NCBI RefSeq assembly: GCF_016858305.2
Contig: NZ_CP074436.1
Span: 4,174,001-4,238,000, forward strand
Source of the DNA: Polaribacter sp. Q13
Lineage (GTDB): Bacteria; Bacteroidota; Bacteroidia; Flavobacteriales; Flavobacteriaceae
Length of the DNA: 64,000 nucleotides
Direction: 5' to 3'
The position numbers were made by a program, and so were the translations under genes. The notes beneath the pieces are model-generated. The model saw nothing but the letters and a program-made list of their open reading frames with translations, had not been told where the DNA came from and did not search any database. Positions 51,486 through 60,574 of this stretch are shown piece after piece. Position 1 is the stretch's first letter. Each line of letters starts with the position of its first letter.

Positions 51486-53768
51486 ATGAAAATTATTCAT
51501 TTTTTTGGATTATTATTTTTGTCAGTTGCCACTCTACAAGGACAAGATTTAGAAAAAGAAGCTATTTATAAAATTAATACTTTAGAAGCATTAGTAAAAA
51601 AAGCGTCTAAAAAAGATATTGATGTTTTAAAGGAAAAAACAACCATTAGAACCGCAGAAGTCTTTTTAAAGTTCGCCAATTGGGATGAAAAGAATTTAGA
51701 TAAAAACACCAAGCTTTTTAAATTGGTTCCTTCTTTTAAAAAGGAAGCATTAAAAATGGCAACGGGTTTAGCAGCATTCGAAAGAAGTGACATCAATTTA
51801 ATGTTAGATAAATCGATTGCAGAAATTACCTCTTTAATTGAAGGTAAAACCTTTAGAAAAGCAAGTCCAAATGTAGATTGGACAAAAGTAAAAAGAGAAG
51901 AAGATCATTTGTCTTTTAAGAATCGACCTGTATTTTTAGCAGATTATACTTGGAAACCAGAGACGAAAGAGCTGACCGAATTTCATGGAGATTTAGATGG
52001 CTTTTTTCTAACGCCAACTTATGTTACTAAAGAAGATGGAACCATTAATAAAAGAATTTCGACGGATTTAAAAGAGAAGTCTAATGGCTCTTTAGGTTTT
52101 ATTTTTATGAATCATAAAAGTGTACCTAAATGGGCTGAAGAAAAATATGGGCCTAATTTTTCTATGAGAGAAGATACCTATACAGAGTATGATATAGATA
52201 ATCCTGGGGCTAGAGAATTACAAGCAAAATTAATAGGGAATGTTGTGCCAGAAATGGCAGGAAAAGAGTATTCTCAATTAGGATACATGTTGTGTAATGA
52301 ACCTCACTTTTTTACGTATACAGATGCTACCAAGAAAAAATTACCTTGGGCTTCTGGTGGTGTTTCACACTTTACCATTGAGAAATTTAAAGTTTGGTTA
52401 TCAAAAAAACATCAAACTATTGCAAAGTTAAACAGTGTTTGGAATTCTAATTTTAAAGATTTTAATGCTGTTAAAATAGCAATCCCTATTGATATCAGTT
52501 TAAAAGGAACCCCAATTTGGTATGATTGGACTGCCTTTAATATGGACCGAGTTACAGATTGGTATACTTTCTTAAAAACAGAAGTAACTAAGTATGATGC
52601 AGACGCTAAAGTGCATTTAAAAATTATGCCTAGCCTTTGGACAGATAACAAAAGAGTACATGGCATTGATTTAGAAGCATTGACCGATTTAAGCGGTATT
52701 ATTGGTAATGATTCTGGTGCAGCCCACAAATATACTTGGGGAAAACCTCATAAATGGGAAGAAGATTACGCTTTTGAATGGAGAGAATTGTGTATGGGAT
52801 ATGATTTTATGAAATCTGTAAGTCCTAATAAAATAAATTTTAATTCAGAATTACATTATTTATCAACCGTAAAATCTCGTGATTTATATTTAGACCCAAG
52901 TTATGCCAGAGCAACGTTTTGGTTGGCACATACTTTTGGGTTAGATGCAAGTCAGATTTGGTATTGGCCAAGAAATGCTGATGGTTCTATTTCTAAAAAA
53001 GCAATTAATAATAAAGGTTATGCAGGTACAAATACACAGCAGCCAAGAGTTACTAATGAAGTTGCTATGACTTTAATTGATTTGAATTCTTATTCAGAAG
53101 AAATTTTAGCTTTTCAAAGACAAAGAAAACCGGTTCGTATTTTCTATTCTAAAACATCTGCAATCAATAAAAAAGAACACATGGACGACCTTTATCGTTT
53201 GTATGAAGGTTTAAATTTTGAAGGAATTCCTTTAGGGTTTGTAACAGAAAATATCATCAAAAAACAAAACAATAAAAATTGGGATGTTATTACTGTTTAC
53301 AATACTCCTTTTGTTACCAATGATGAATTAAAAGCATTGCAAACGTATTTAAATAATGGAGGAACTGTAATTCTTGATGACAAGAGTTTAGTGAAAAATG
53401 AATACGGAAATGAACTGAACACGTTAACGGATGGAAAAGGAACTATTATTAAATTGAATTCTGTTGCTAAAATTAAAAACAACGTTTTATCAATCTTAAA
53501 AGAAAAAAATCTACTTTCTGATATTGCTATAGAAGAAACAAATTCAGTAAGTAAAAAAGGATGTATCTGGAAAGTAATTAAAAATGAGAAAGGCAATAAT
53601 GTGTTGTCCGTTGTAAATGTTGGGAAATCGGATGCTACTTTAAGGATCTCGTTAAATGGAAGTGGAAATATTATTTGTAAAGATTTAATAAAAGGAATTT
53701 CAGTTTCAGCAACACCTACCTTAAAACCGAATGAAGTTTATTTTGTAGAAATAATTGCTAAAAAATAA
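51486..53768 (+). CDS. GH42/GH167-like clan A glycoside hydrolase
   Basis: A 760-residue secreted enzyme with signal peptide MKIIHFFGLLFLSVATLQGQ. A helical N-terminal part is followed by a TIM barrel. CNEPHFFTY (Glu at about 272) looks like the acid/base, and NSELHYLSTV (Glu at about 454) like the nucleophile. Substrate-site aromatic residues occur in DASQIWYWPRNADG, and a Rossmann-like domain follows (PVRIFYSKTSA, DVITVYNTPFVTNDEL), as in GH42 beta-galactosidases. GH167 beta-carrageenase is a distant GH42 relative and is the other possibility. Confidence 0.65.
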   Translation: MKIIHFFGLLFLSVATLQGQDLEKEAIYKINTLEALVKKASKKDIDVLKEKTTIRTAEVFLKFANWDEKNLDKNTKLFKLVPSFKKEALKMATGLAAFERSDINLMLDKSIAEITSLIEGKTFRKASPNVDWTKVKREEDHLSFKNRPVFLADYTWKPETKELTEFHGDLDGFFLTPTYVTKEDGTINKRISTDLKEKSNGSLGFIFMNHKSVPKWAEEKYGPNFSMREDTYTEYDIDNPGARELQAKLIGNVVPEMAGKEYSQLGYMLCNEPHFFTYTDATKKKLPWASGGVSHFTIEKFKVWLSKKHQTIAKLNSVWNSNFKDFNAVKIAIPIDISLKGTPIWYDWTAFNMDRVTDWYTFLKTEVTKYDADAKVHLKIMPSLWTDNKRVHGIDLEALTDLSGIIGNDSGAAHKYTWGKPHKWEEDYAFEWRELCMGYDFMKSVSPNKINFNSELHYLSTVKSRDLYLDPSYARATFWLAHTFGLDASQIWYWPRNADGSISKKAINNKGYAGTNTQQPRVTNEVAMTLIDLNSYSEEILAFQRQRKPVRIFYSKTSAINKKEHMDDLYRLYEGLNFEGIPLGFVTENIIKKQNNKNWDVITVYNTPFVTNDELKALQTYLNNGGTVILDDKSLVKNEYGNELNTLTDGKGTIIKLNSVAKIKNNVLSILKEKNLLSDIAIEETNSVSKKGCIWKVIKNEKGNNVLSVVNVGKSDATLRISLNGSGNIICKDLIKGISVSATPTLKPNEVYFVEIIAKK

Positions 53769-53780
53769 GTATCAGAAAAG

Positions 53781-53955
53781 TGAACTCCTGCAAGGTTTTT
53801 TTTGACTTTGTTAGTGTTTATGAATACGAAAAAATCGAAAAAAAGAAATTGTAATATGGTAATACCTACAAGGTTTTTGAAACCTTGCAGGAAAAAAGAT
53901 AAAAGGAACTTAAAAAATAACAATCCCTCAGGGTTTTTAAATCCTTGTAGGAAAG
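53781..53955. repeat. Cluster of CCTACAAGG/CCTTGCAGG hairpin repeats
   Basis: The clearest unit is CCTACAAGGTTT-TTG-AAACCTTGCAGG at 53865-53891. Related degenerate units lie at about 53787-53815 and 53925-53951 (CCCTCAGGG...CCTTGTAGG). Such intergenic inverted repeats are frequent in flavobacteria. Here they separate the glycoside hydrolase from the esterase genes and may act as attenuators or mRNA-stabilising hairpins. Confidence 0.7.
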
Positions 53956-53968
53956 GATAAATAATTTT

Positions 53969-54856
53969 ATGAAAACATCTAAATACTTATTAGTAGTAGT
54001 AATAACAGTATTTTTTTCTTGCAAATCGGCCTTAATATCTCAAGAAAAAAAGGAAGTACAAGTAGTGCTATTAGCAGGACAATCTAACATGGCAGGGGCT
54101 GCAAATTATGATGATTTAGATGCTTCTATTCAAAAGAGGATAGAAAAAGTAGCAGATAGAGTTTTTATCAGTCAGTCTAATACAGCACAAACACCTTTAT
54201 CGTATTATAAAAATAAGCCGAGTAAAAAGTATGGTTTTACAAAACGTTTTGGTCCGGAGTTGTTAATAGGATTAACCTTGGCAGAAAAATATCCGAATAA
54301 AGAATTTTTGTTGATAAAACATGCCAAAGGAGGTACCGCTTTATATGGCGCTTGGAACCCAGAATGGACGATTGAAAATGCAAGAGAAATTGAAAAAGGA
54401 GCCAAAAAACAAAGTTGGAATTTAGTACAACAACACATCGATTTAATTAACCAAAATTTAAACATTTTAAAAGAGAAAGGAAAGTCTTATAAAGTTATAG
54501 GGATGGCTTGGATGCAAGGAGAAAATGATGCTACTTTAGAAAAAGCAGCAACTACTTATGCCGCGACTTTAGAAAAGTTAATAACGAAGTACAGAACTAC
54601 TTTTAAAGTGAAAGACATGCCTTTTGTTTTCGGACAAATAAACTCTAGATATGGTGTTAAAAACGGAGCAAAAACGGTAAGGGAACAGATGGAAAAAGTT
54701 TCATTAGAGGTGAAAAATGTGCATTTAGTAAAAACAAGTACAGATACAAGTTGGTCTGATTTTCCTAAAAATTCAGATAATGTGCATTATAATGCAGAAG
54801 GTCAATTAAGATTAGGAACAAAATTTGCAAACGAATTAATAAAGATGATAAACTAA
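53969..54856 (+). CDS. SASA-type carbohydrate acetylesterase (first copy)
   Basis: A 295-residue SGNH hydrolase. The nucleophile lies in VVLLAGQSNMAGA (Ser39), the Gly/Asn blocks in FGPELLIGL and WMQGENDAT, and the catalytic Asp/His in SDNVHYNAEGQLRLG. A lipobox-like FFSCKSAL suggests membrane anchoring at Cys18. Enzymes of this family remove O-acetyl groups from sugars. A paralog follows after 4 nt. Confidence 0.85.
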   Translation: MKTSKYLLVVVITVFFSCKSALISQEKKEVQVVLLAGQSNMAGAANYDDLDASIQKRIEKVADRVFISQSNTAQTPLSYYKNKPSKKYGFTKRFGPELLIGLTLAEKYPNKEFLLIKHAKGGTALYGAWNPEWTIENAREIEKGAKKQSWNLVQQHIDLINQNLNILKEKGKSYKVIGMAWMQGENDATLEKAATTYAATLEKLITKYRTTFKVKDMPFVFGQINSRYGVKNGAKTVREQMEKVSLEVKNVHLVKTSTDTSWSDFPKNSDNVHYNAEGQLRLGTKFANELIKMIN

Positions 54857-54860
54857 TAGT

Positions 54861-55715
54861 ATGAAAAAAATATTTTTAAGTTTTATTGTTTTTCTCTTGA
54901 TTTCTAGCACCGTTTTTTCGCAAGAAGAAATTCAGGTTGTATTGTTAGCAGGACAATCTAATATGGCAGGTAGAGGAATTACTGAAGAGCTAGATGCCGC
55001 TTTTATAAAAAGAATTCACGATGTTTCTGATAGAGTTTTTATAAGCACCTCTGATGTAGAAAAAAGTAAACCGATTCCATTATCTACTTTAAAGAAAAGT
55101 TTTGGTCCAGAATTAATGGTAGGATTAACATTAGCAGAAGCAAACCCAAAGCAACATTATTTATTGATTAAAAAAGCCGTTGGAGGTACCTCTTTATATG
55201 GTGCTTGGAATACCGAGTGGACATTAGAAAAAGCAATGCTTGCAGAGCGAGGTAAAGTCAGGCAAAGTTTGCAATTATACAAGCAACATATAAAAAATAT
55301 TAAAAGAACCCTTAATGATGTAAAGAAACAGGGCAAAAAATATAAAATTTTAGGTGTTTTATGGATGCAGGGAGAAAGTGATACGAATAAAGAAATTACA
55401 GCAACAAATTATCAAAGCAATCTTAAAAAATTGATAGCAGGTTATAGAAAAGAAGTACAAATAAATGACTTGCCTTTTGTAATAGGACAAGTAAATGTAT
55501 TGCCAAGAAAATATAAAGAGGGTCCTGCACAAGTAAGAACTGCAATGTTAAATGTTGCCAATTCTGATGATAACATTGCTATTATTAAAACATCAACAGA
55601 TGCTTCTTGGTTAGATTACCCGAAGCATTCAGACAATTTACATTACAATACAGTAGGGCAAAAAAGATTAGGAATGGCCTTTGCTAAAGAATTAATACAA
55701 CTAATAAATAAATAA
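54861..55715 (+). CDS. SASA-type carbohydrate acetylesterase (second copy)
   Basis: A 284-residue paralog of the preceding esterase, with a cleavable signal (MKKIFLSFIVFLLISSTVFS) in place of the lipobox. Nucleophile Ser33 lies in LLAGQSNMAGRG, WMQGESDTN matches the oxyanion block, and SDNLHYNTVGQKRLG holds the Asp/His pair. The different export signals suggest that one copy is membrane-tethered and the other soluble. Confidence 0.85.
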   Translation: MKKIFLSFIVFLLISSTVFSQEEIQVVLLAGQSNMAGRGITEELDAAFIKRIHDVSDRVFISTSDVEKSKPIPLSTLKKSFGPELMVGLTLAEANPKQHYLLIKKAVGGTSLYGAWNTEWTLEKAMLAERGKVRQSLQLYKQHIKNIKRTLNDVKKQGKKYKILGVLWMQGESDTNKEITATNYQSNLKKLIAGYRKEVQINDLPFVIGQVNVLPRKYKEGPAQVRTAMLNVANSDDNIAIIKTSTDASWLDYPKHSDNLHYNTVGQKRLGMAFAKELIQLINK

Positions 55716-55719
55716 CAAA

Positions 55720-57267
55720 ATGAAAAAACAGTATTCTTATCTCGCATTTAGAATCTTATGTATTCTTATGTTAACAGCTACTTTCACTGCTTGCAGTCAA
55801 AAAGAGAAACTAACAAAACAAACAATAAAAAAACCGAATATTTTGTGGGTGGTCGCGGAAGATTTATCCCCATTTATGGGCGTTTATGGAGATTCTATTA
55901 ATAAAGGACACACACCAGTAATTGATAAATTAGCTGCGGAAGGTGTTTTGTTTAAAAGAGCGTATGCAACTGCACCCGTTTGTTCTGCAAGTAGATCTGC
56001 TTTTATAACAGGTGTTTATCAAACTACAACAGGTACACATAATCATAGGTCAAATAGATTTACAGAAAATGAGATTGTACCAGATAATCTTAAAATTAAA
56101 TTGCCAGAAGGCATGAAAACCATTCCTGAATTGATGAAGGAAGCGGGATATTTTACCTTTAACAGTGGTAAAGATGATTATAATTTTGATTATGATAGAA
56201 GAGCGATGTATGATACAGGTACCAAAGAAAATTACAAAGCAGGAATGAATGGATGGCAAGGAAATTTTGCTATTAATTACAAAACTGTAAAAGAGTATGT
56301 TTGGAACGCTAGAAAAGATAAAAATCAGCCTTGGTTTGGACAAGTAGAAATTATGGGTGGTAAAAAAGATTACCAATACGTAAGAGAAGGTGAAAAACTA
56401 GAAACTTATGACGTACCAATGCCTACTTATTTTCCAGATATAAAATCGCAAAGAGAAGCTTGGACGCAGCATTATAATGCCAATAGAGGATCTGACGTTA
56501 CGTTAGAAAAAATTATAAAACAATTAAAAGCAGATGGTGAGTACGAAAATACCATTATATTTTTCTTTTCAGACCATGGTAGTAATGCATCTTTAAGACA
56601 CAAGCAATTTTGTTATGAGGGTGGTTTGTTAGTTCCTTTAATTATCAAAGGAAATAATCCTGCTTTAAAAGCCGGAACGGTAAGAAATGATTTGGTTTCT
56701 TTATTAGATGTTTCTGCAACTACATTAGCTTTAGGAGATGCTAAAATGCCATCTTATTTAGTAGGGCAAGATTTGTTTTCTAAAAAATATAAAGAAAAAG
56801 AATATGTAATAGGTGCAAGAGATAGATGCGATTATACGATTGATAGAATTAGAAGTGTCGTTTCTGAAGATTACAGATATATTCGTAATTATTTTCCGAA
56901 TAGACCAATGTTACAAGCTAGTTATAGAGATAATAAAAAGATTGTAACCGATTTAAGAGAATTACATGAAGAAGGAAAATTAACCCCTTATCAAGATAAA
57001 TTTTGGTTTGGAGTTCGCCCTACAGAAGAATTATATGATTTGAAAAAAGATCCAGATCAAATGAATAATTTAGCTTTAGACCCTACTTTTTCTAAAGTAC
57101 TAAAAGAGCATAGAGATGTTTTAGAAAATTGGATAAAAGAAACTGGAGATAAAGGTCAGTTTCCTGAATCTGCAGCACAATTAAAAGCAACGTATGATAT
57201 GTGGAAAGACAGACCAAGATTTAAAAATGCAAAAATAAATCCAGAATACGATCAATTTAAAAAATAG
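55720..57267 (+). CDS. S1 family sulfatase (lipoprotein)
   Basis: A 515-residue sulfatase with lipobox Cys25 (TFTACSQKE). Metal-site residues lie in VVAEDLSPFMGVYG and FSDHGSNASLRHKQF. The formylglycine motif is APVCSASRSAFITG with Cys88, again the C-x-A-x-R form. The long insertion around 165-200 (YDTGTKENYKAGMNGWQGNF) differs from the other three sulfatases, which suggests a different sulfate position. It is 4 nt after the esterase gene. Confidence 0.88.
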   Translation: MKKQYSYLAFRILCILMLTATFTACSQKEKLTKQTIKKPNILWVVAEDLSPFMGVYGDSINKGHTPVIDKLAAEGVLFKRAYATAPVCSASRSAFITGVYQTTTGTHNHRSNRFTENEIVPDNLKIKLPEGMKTIPELMKEAGYFTFNSGKDDYNFDYDRRAMYDTGTKENYKAGMNGWQGNFAINYKTVKEYVWNARKDKNQPWFGQVEIMGGKKDYQYVREGEKLETYDVPMPTYFPDIKSQREAWTQHYNANRGSDVTLEKIIKQLKADGEYENTIIFFFSDHGSNASLRHKQFCYEGGLLVPLIIKGNNPALKAGTVRNDLVSLLDVSATTLALGDAKMPSYLVGQDLFSKKYKEKEYVIGARDRCDYTIDRIRSVVSEDYRYIRNYFPNRPMLQASYRDNKKIVTDLRELHEEGKLTPYQDKFWFGVRPTEELYDLKKDPDQMNNLALDPTFSKVLKEHRDVLENWIKETGDKGQFPESAAQLKATYDMWKDRPRFKNAKINPEYDQFKK

Positions 57268-57307
57268 TTTTTTGAGATAATAAGCTTCGAAAAGAAGTAT
57301 TTAAAAG

Positions 57308-57365
57308 CGCAAAGGTTGCAAGGAAATTCTAGAGTAATTCTACAATTTTTTTGAAAACCTTTGCG
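57308..57365. repeat. CGCAAAGG-type intergenic inverted repeat
   Basis: CGCAAAGGTT (57308-57317) and AACCTTTGCG (57356-57365) pair perfectly around a 38-nt loop, with a T run following. This is the same family as the repeat at 62.5 kb, and it lies between two sulfatase genes. Confidence 0.7.
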
Positions 57366-57476
57366 TTTTTGTTGTTAAATGAAGTTTTAGCGACCATTAA
57401 ATACATTTTATGAACTAATACATACACGTTTTTTAATGTTTTTTGGTTTCTTCGTTAAAAATTAAATAATACACGT

Positions 57477-58901
57477 ATGAAATTTAAGAACATAAAAAAT
57501 GTATGTATTGTGGCTTTATTGCTAATTGCATTTTCAACTTTTAGCCAAGAAAATAAATCGAAGCCAAATGTATTATTCATTATGGTAGATGATTTAAATG
57601 ATTGGGTTGGCGCATTTGGTGGAAATCCACAAACTAAAACACCAAATATAGATGCCTTAGCAAATAAGAGTACTATTTTTAAGAATGCATATTGTTCTGC
57701 ACCTTTATGTAACCCATCAAGAACAAGTATCATGTCTGGGTACAGACCCTCTACAACAGGTGTGTATGGTAATTCAGAGCATTTTAGAGATGTAAAAGGT
57801 TTTGAAAATACGGTCACAATTCCTCAGTATTTTGAAAAATATGGATATAAAACTGCAGCAGCAGGAAAAATATTTCACAGTCCAAGAGGAAATGCTAAAA
57901 AACCAAAACCAGGAAGTGATCCAGGATCTTTTCAACAAGAAAGAAAAGGAGGTTTAGGAGGAACGTACCCAGAAGATAAAGACAAACACTCGCATGGTTT
58001 AGAGTTGAAAAAATACGGAGTTAAAGGTTCTTTCTTACGTTCTTTTGATTGGTTTCCTGTAGATGTAACTTTAGAAAATAATAACGATTATAAATCAGCA
58101 GATTATGCATCGAAATTTTTACAAGAAAAGCATGACAAACCCTTCTTTTTAGCTTGTGGAATTTTTAGACCACACTTACCTTGGTTTGCACCAAAACAGT
58201 TTTTTGATATGTATAAATTAGAAGACATAAAACTACCAGTTACCTTAAAAAATGATTTAGATGATGTTGGTAGGATGGGACAAAATATGGCAAAAAGAGG
58301 CGTTCATAAATCTGTTGTAGAACATGGTAAATGGAAAGAAGCTGTAAGAGCTTATATGGCAAATATTTCTTTTGCGGATGCTTGTGTAGGTCATTTATTA
58401 GACGGGTTAAAAGAGAGTACATACGCAAAAAACACCATTATAGTTTTAATGGGAGATCATGGTTGGCATTTAGGAGAAAAAGAACATTGGTCTAAAAATG
58501 TTTTGTGGGAACGTTCTGCAAAAACACCTTTGTTAATCTTTGACCCAAGAGGTGATGGTAAACCCAAAGTAAGTACTTCTTTAGTTTCTCTTTTAGATGT
58601 GTATCCAACGTTAGTTGAAATGGCAAACTTACCAGAAAATAAAGAGTTAGAAGGAAAAAGTATTTATGATATCGTAAAAAATCCAACAAAGGAAACGAAA
58701 GAATATGTATTGACTTCTAAAGACAAGGGACTACATTCTTTAAGAAGTAATGAGTACAGATATACGGTGTATCCTGATGGTTTTGAAGAATTGTATGATC
58801 ATAGAATAGACCCGAATGAGTGGACAAATATTGCTAAAAACCCTTCTAATAAGGAAGTTTTAAAGACGTTTAGAAAAGAGTTAAAAAGTATCCTAAAATA
58901 A
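57477..58901 (+). CDS. S1 family sulfatase, iduronate-2-sulfatase-like
   Basis: A 474-residue secreted sulfatase with signal peptide about 1-23. Metal-site motifs are MVDDLNDWVGAFGGNPQTKT and MGDHGWHLGEKEHWSKNVLW. The formylglycine motif is APLCNPSRTSIMSGYRPS with Cys78, the classical C-x-P-S-R form. The overall sequence is that of the iduronate-2-sulfatase-like subgroup, members of which also act on algal galactans. Confidence 0.88.
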   Translation: MKFKNIKNVCIVALLLIAFSTFSQENKSKPNVLFIMVDDLNDWVGAFGGNPQTKTPNIDALANKSTIFKNAYCSAPLCNPSRTSIMSGYRPSTTGVYGNSEHFRDVKGFENTVTIPQYFEKYGYKTAAAGKIFHSPRGNAKKPKPGSDPGSFQQERKGGLGGTYPEDKDKHSHGLELKKYGVKGSFLRSFDWFPVDVTLENNNDYKSADYASKFLQEKHDKPFFLACGIFRPHLPWFAPKQFFDMYKLEDIKLPVTLKNDLDDVGRMGQNMAKRGVHKSVVEHGKWKEAVRAYMANISFADACVGHLLDGLKESTYAKNTIIVLMGDHGWHLGEKEHWSKNVLWERSAKTPLLIFDPRGDGKPKVSTSLVSLLDVYPTLVEMANLPENKELEGKSIYDIVKNPTKETKEYVLTSKDKGLHSLRSNEYRYTVYPDGFEELYDHRIDPNEWTNIAKNPSNKEVLKTFRKELKSILK

Positions 58902-58924
58902 AAGATTTATAATACCCATTAAGA

Positions 58925-60466
58925 ATGAAAAAACAATTTTACAATATTAGTTTTTTAGTAGCAATAGCTCTCTTTTTTGTTTCTTGTAGTACCTCTAAAA
59001 AAGAGGTTTCTAAAGTAACCAAAAAGCCAAATATTATTTTTGTTTTGGTGGATGATATGGGCTACGCAGATGTTGGTTTTAATGGTTCTACTTATTTTGA
59101 AACACCAAACATAGATGCGTTGGCAAAAGAAAGTTTGGTATTAGATAATGCCTATATGTATCCTACTTGTTCACCGTCTAGAACCGCAATTTTTACAGGA
59201 AAACAATCTTTTAGAACAGGTGTTTATACGGTGCCTGTTTTAGAAAAAGGAGACGATCAAGAAAATATTTTTTCGAGATGGACAGTTGGTAGAGAGCATC
59301 CTATATATGCAGAACCTTTGGCAAAAGCGGGGTATAAATCTATCCATTTAGGAAAATGGCATATTGTTGGTCCTTATCCGCAAGAAGAACTGGCAATGGA
59401 ATATCCATTAAAAGAAAAATTAAAACAACCAGATGCAGGAGATTATTCTTGGGTTTCGAATCATAAAACAATAGAAGTTCAACAATATTATCCTGAAAAA
59501 AGAGGTTTCTTAAAAAATGTAGGAGGAAGTTTTAGAGGAGATCCAGCTTATGAAAAAGGAGGTTATAAAAGTGAGGCTGGTGGTTATTGGGCTCCGTTTA
59601 GCAATCCTTTTATCAAGAAAAAATCAACAGATAATTGGTTAACAGATCGTTTAACAGATGATGCAATCGAGTTTATGGGGGCACATAAAGAAGGGCCTTT
59701 TTTAATCAACTTAAATTTTTATGCGGTTCATAGACCTATAAAATATAGAAGTAAAGAATTGTATCAAAAATACTTTAACAAACCAGGTGATACTATTACA
59801 GGGCAAGGTTTGCATGATAAGAAAAAAAAGCATGAATATTTTGCAAGTTATGCAACTATGGTAGAGTCTGTAGACGATAATATAAAACGTATTGTAGACT
59901 ATTTAGATGCGAATAATTTAAGAGAAAACACTATTATCATTTTTACATCAGACAACGGATTTCATAGTATGGCAAGTGCCAATGATTTAATGCGTGGTGC
60001 AAAAGGATATATTTATGAAGGCGGAATTAAAGTACCAATGTTTATCAATTGGCCAAATAAAGTTACACCTAGAAGAAGTGAGGTTGCTGTAAGTGGATTG
60101 GATGTTTTTCCAACTTTAATGAACTTAGCAAATGTTACTGATTTTAAAGGGACTTTAGATGGAAATTCTATGACTGATTTATTTCTTAAAGATGATAAAA
60201 AATTATCGGAAAGACCTTTGTTTTGGCATTTAGCAAGTCGTTATAAACACGGAACCTGTTCTGTAATTAGAAAAGGAGATTATAAGTTAATTCAGTTTTT
60301 GGCGGATGGTAAATTGGAGTTGTACAACTTAAAAGTAGATCCTAAAGAATCAAAAAACTTATCAACTATCGAATTAAAAACCACTCAGAATTTATTAAAA
60401 GAATTGGTTTCTTGGAGAAAAGAGAATAAAGTTCCGTTACCTCCAAATTCAATTCTTAAATTTTAA
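58925..60466 (+). CDS. S1 family sulfatase, arylsulfatase A-like (lipoprotein)
   Basis: A 513-residue sulfatase with lipobox Cys21 (FVSCSTSKK). Motifs are LVDDMGYADVGFNGS, the formylglycine site YPTCSPSRTAIFTGKQ (Cys82), HLGKWHIVGP and TSDNGFHSMASAND. It is the fourth sulfatase of the locus, 23 nt after the previous one. The different subfamily signatures of the four suggest sequential removal of sulfates at different positions. Confidence 0.88.
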   Translation: MKKQFYNISFLVAIALFFVSCSTSKKEVSKVTKKPNIIFVLVDDMGYADVGFNGSTYFETPNIDALAKESLVLDNAYMYPTCSPSRTAIFTGKQSFRTGVYTVPVLEKGDDQENIFSRWTVGREHPIYAEPLAKAGYKSIHLGKWHIVGPYPQEELAMEYPLKEKLKQPDAGDYSWVSNHKTIEVQQYYPEKRGFLKNVGGSFRGDPAYEKGGYKSEAGGYWAPFSNPFIKKKSTDNWLTDRLTDDAIEFMGAHKEGPFLINLNFYAVHRPIKYRSKELYQKYFNKPGDTITGQGLHDKKKKHEYFASYATMVESVDDNIKRIVDYLDANNLRENTIIIFTSDNGFHSMASANDLMRGAKGYIYEGGIKVPMFINWPNKVTPRRSEVAVSGLDVFPTLMNLANVTDFKGTLDGNSMTDLFLKDDKKLSERPLFWHLASRYKHGTCSVIRKGDYKLIQFLADGKLELYNLKVDPKESKNLSTIELKTTQNLLKELVSWRKENKVPLPPNSILKF

Positions 60467-60574
60467 ATTAAAAAGGAAAACGCGAGAAGAATAGTAAAAC
60501 TCTTCTTACAGCTATTTTTATGTAAAATAGAATGCATTTGCTTTTTATAAATTCACTATCAAAATTTATTTATA

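Noticed and set aside
53865..53951. CRISPR array in the 53.8 kb repeats
   Set aside because: The units are imperfect, irregularly spaced inverted repeats, not identical direct repeats with uniform spacers.
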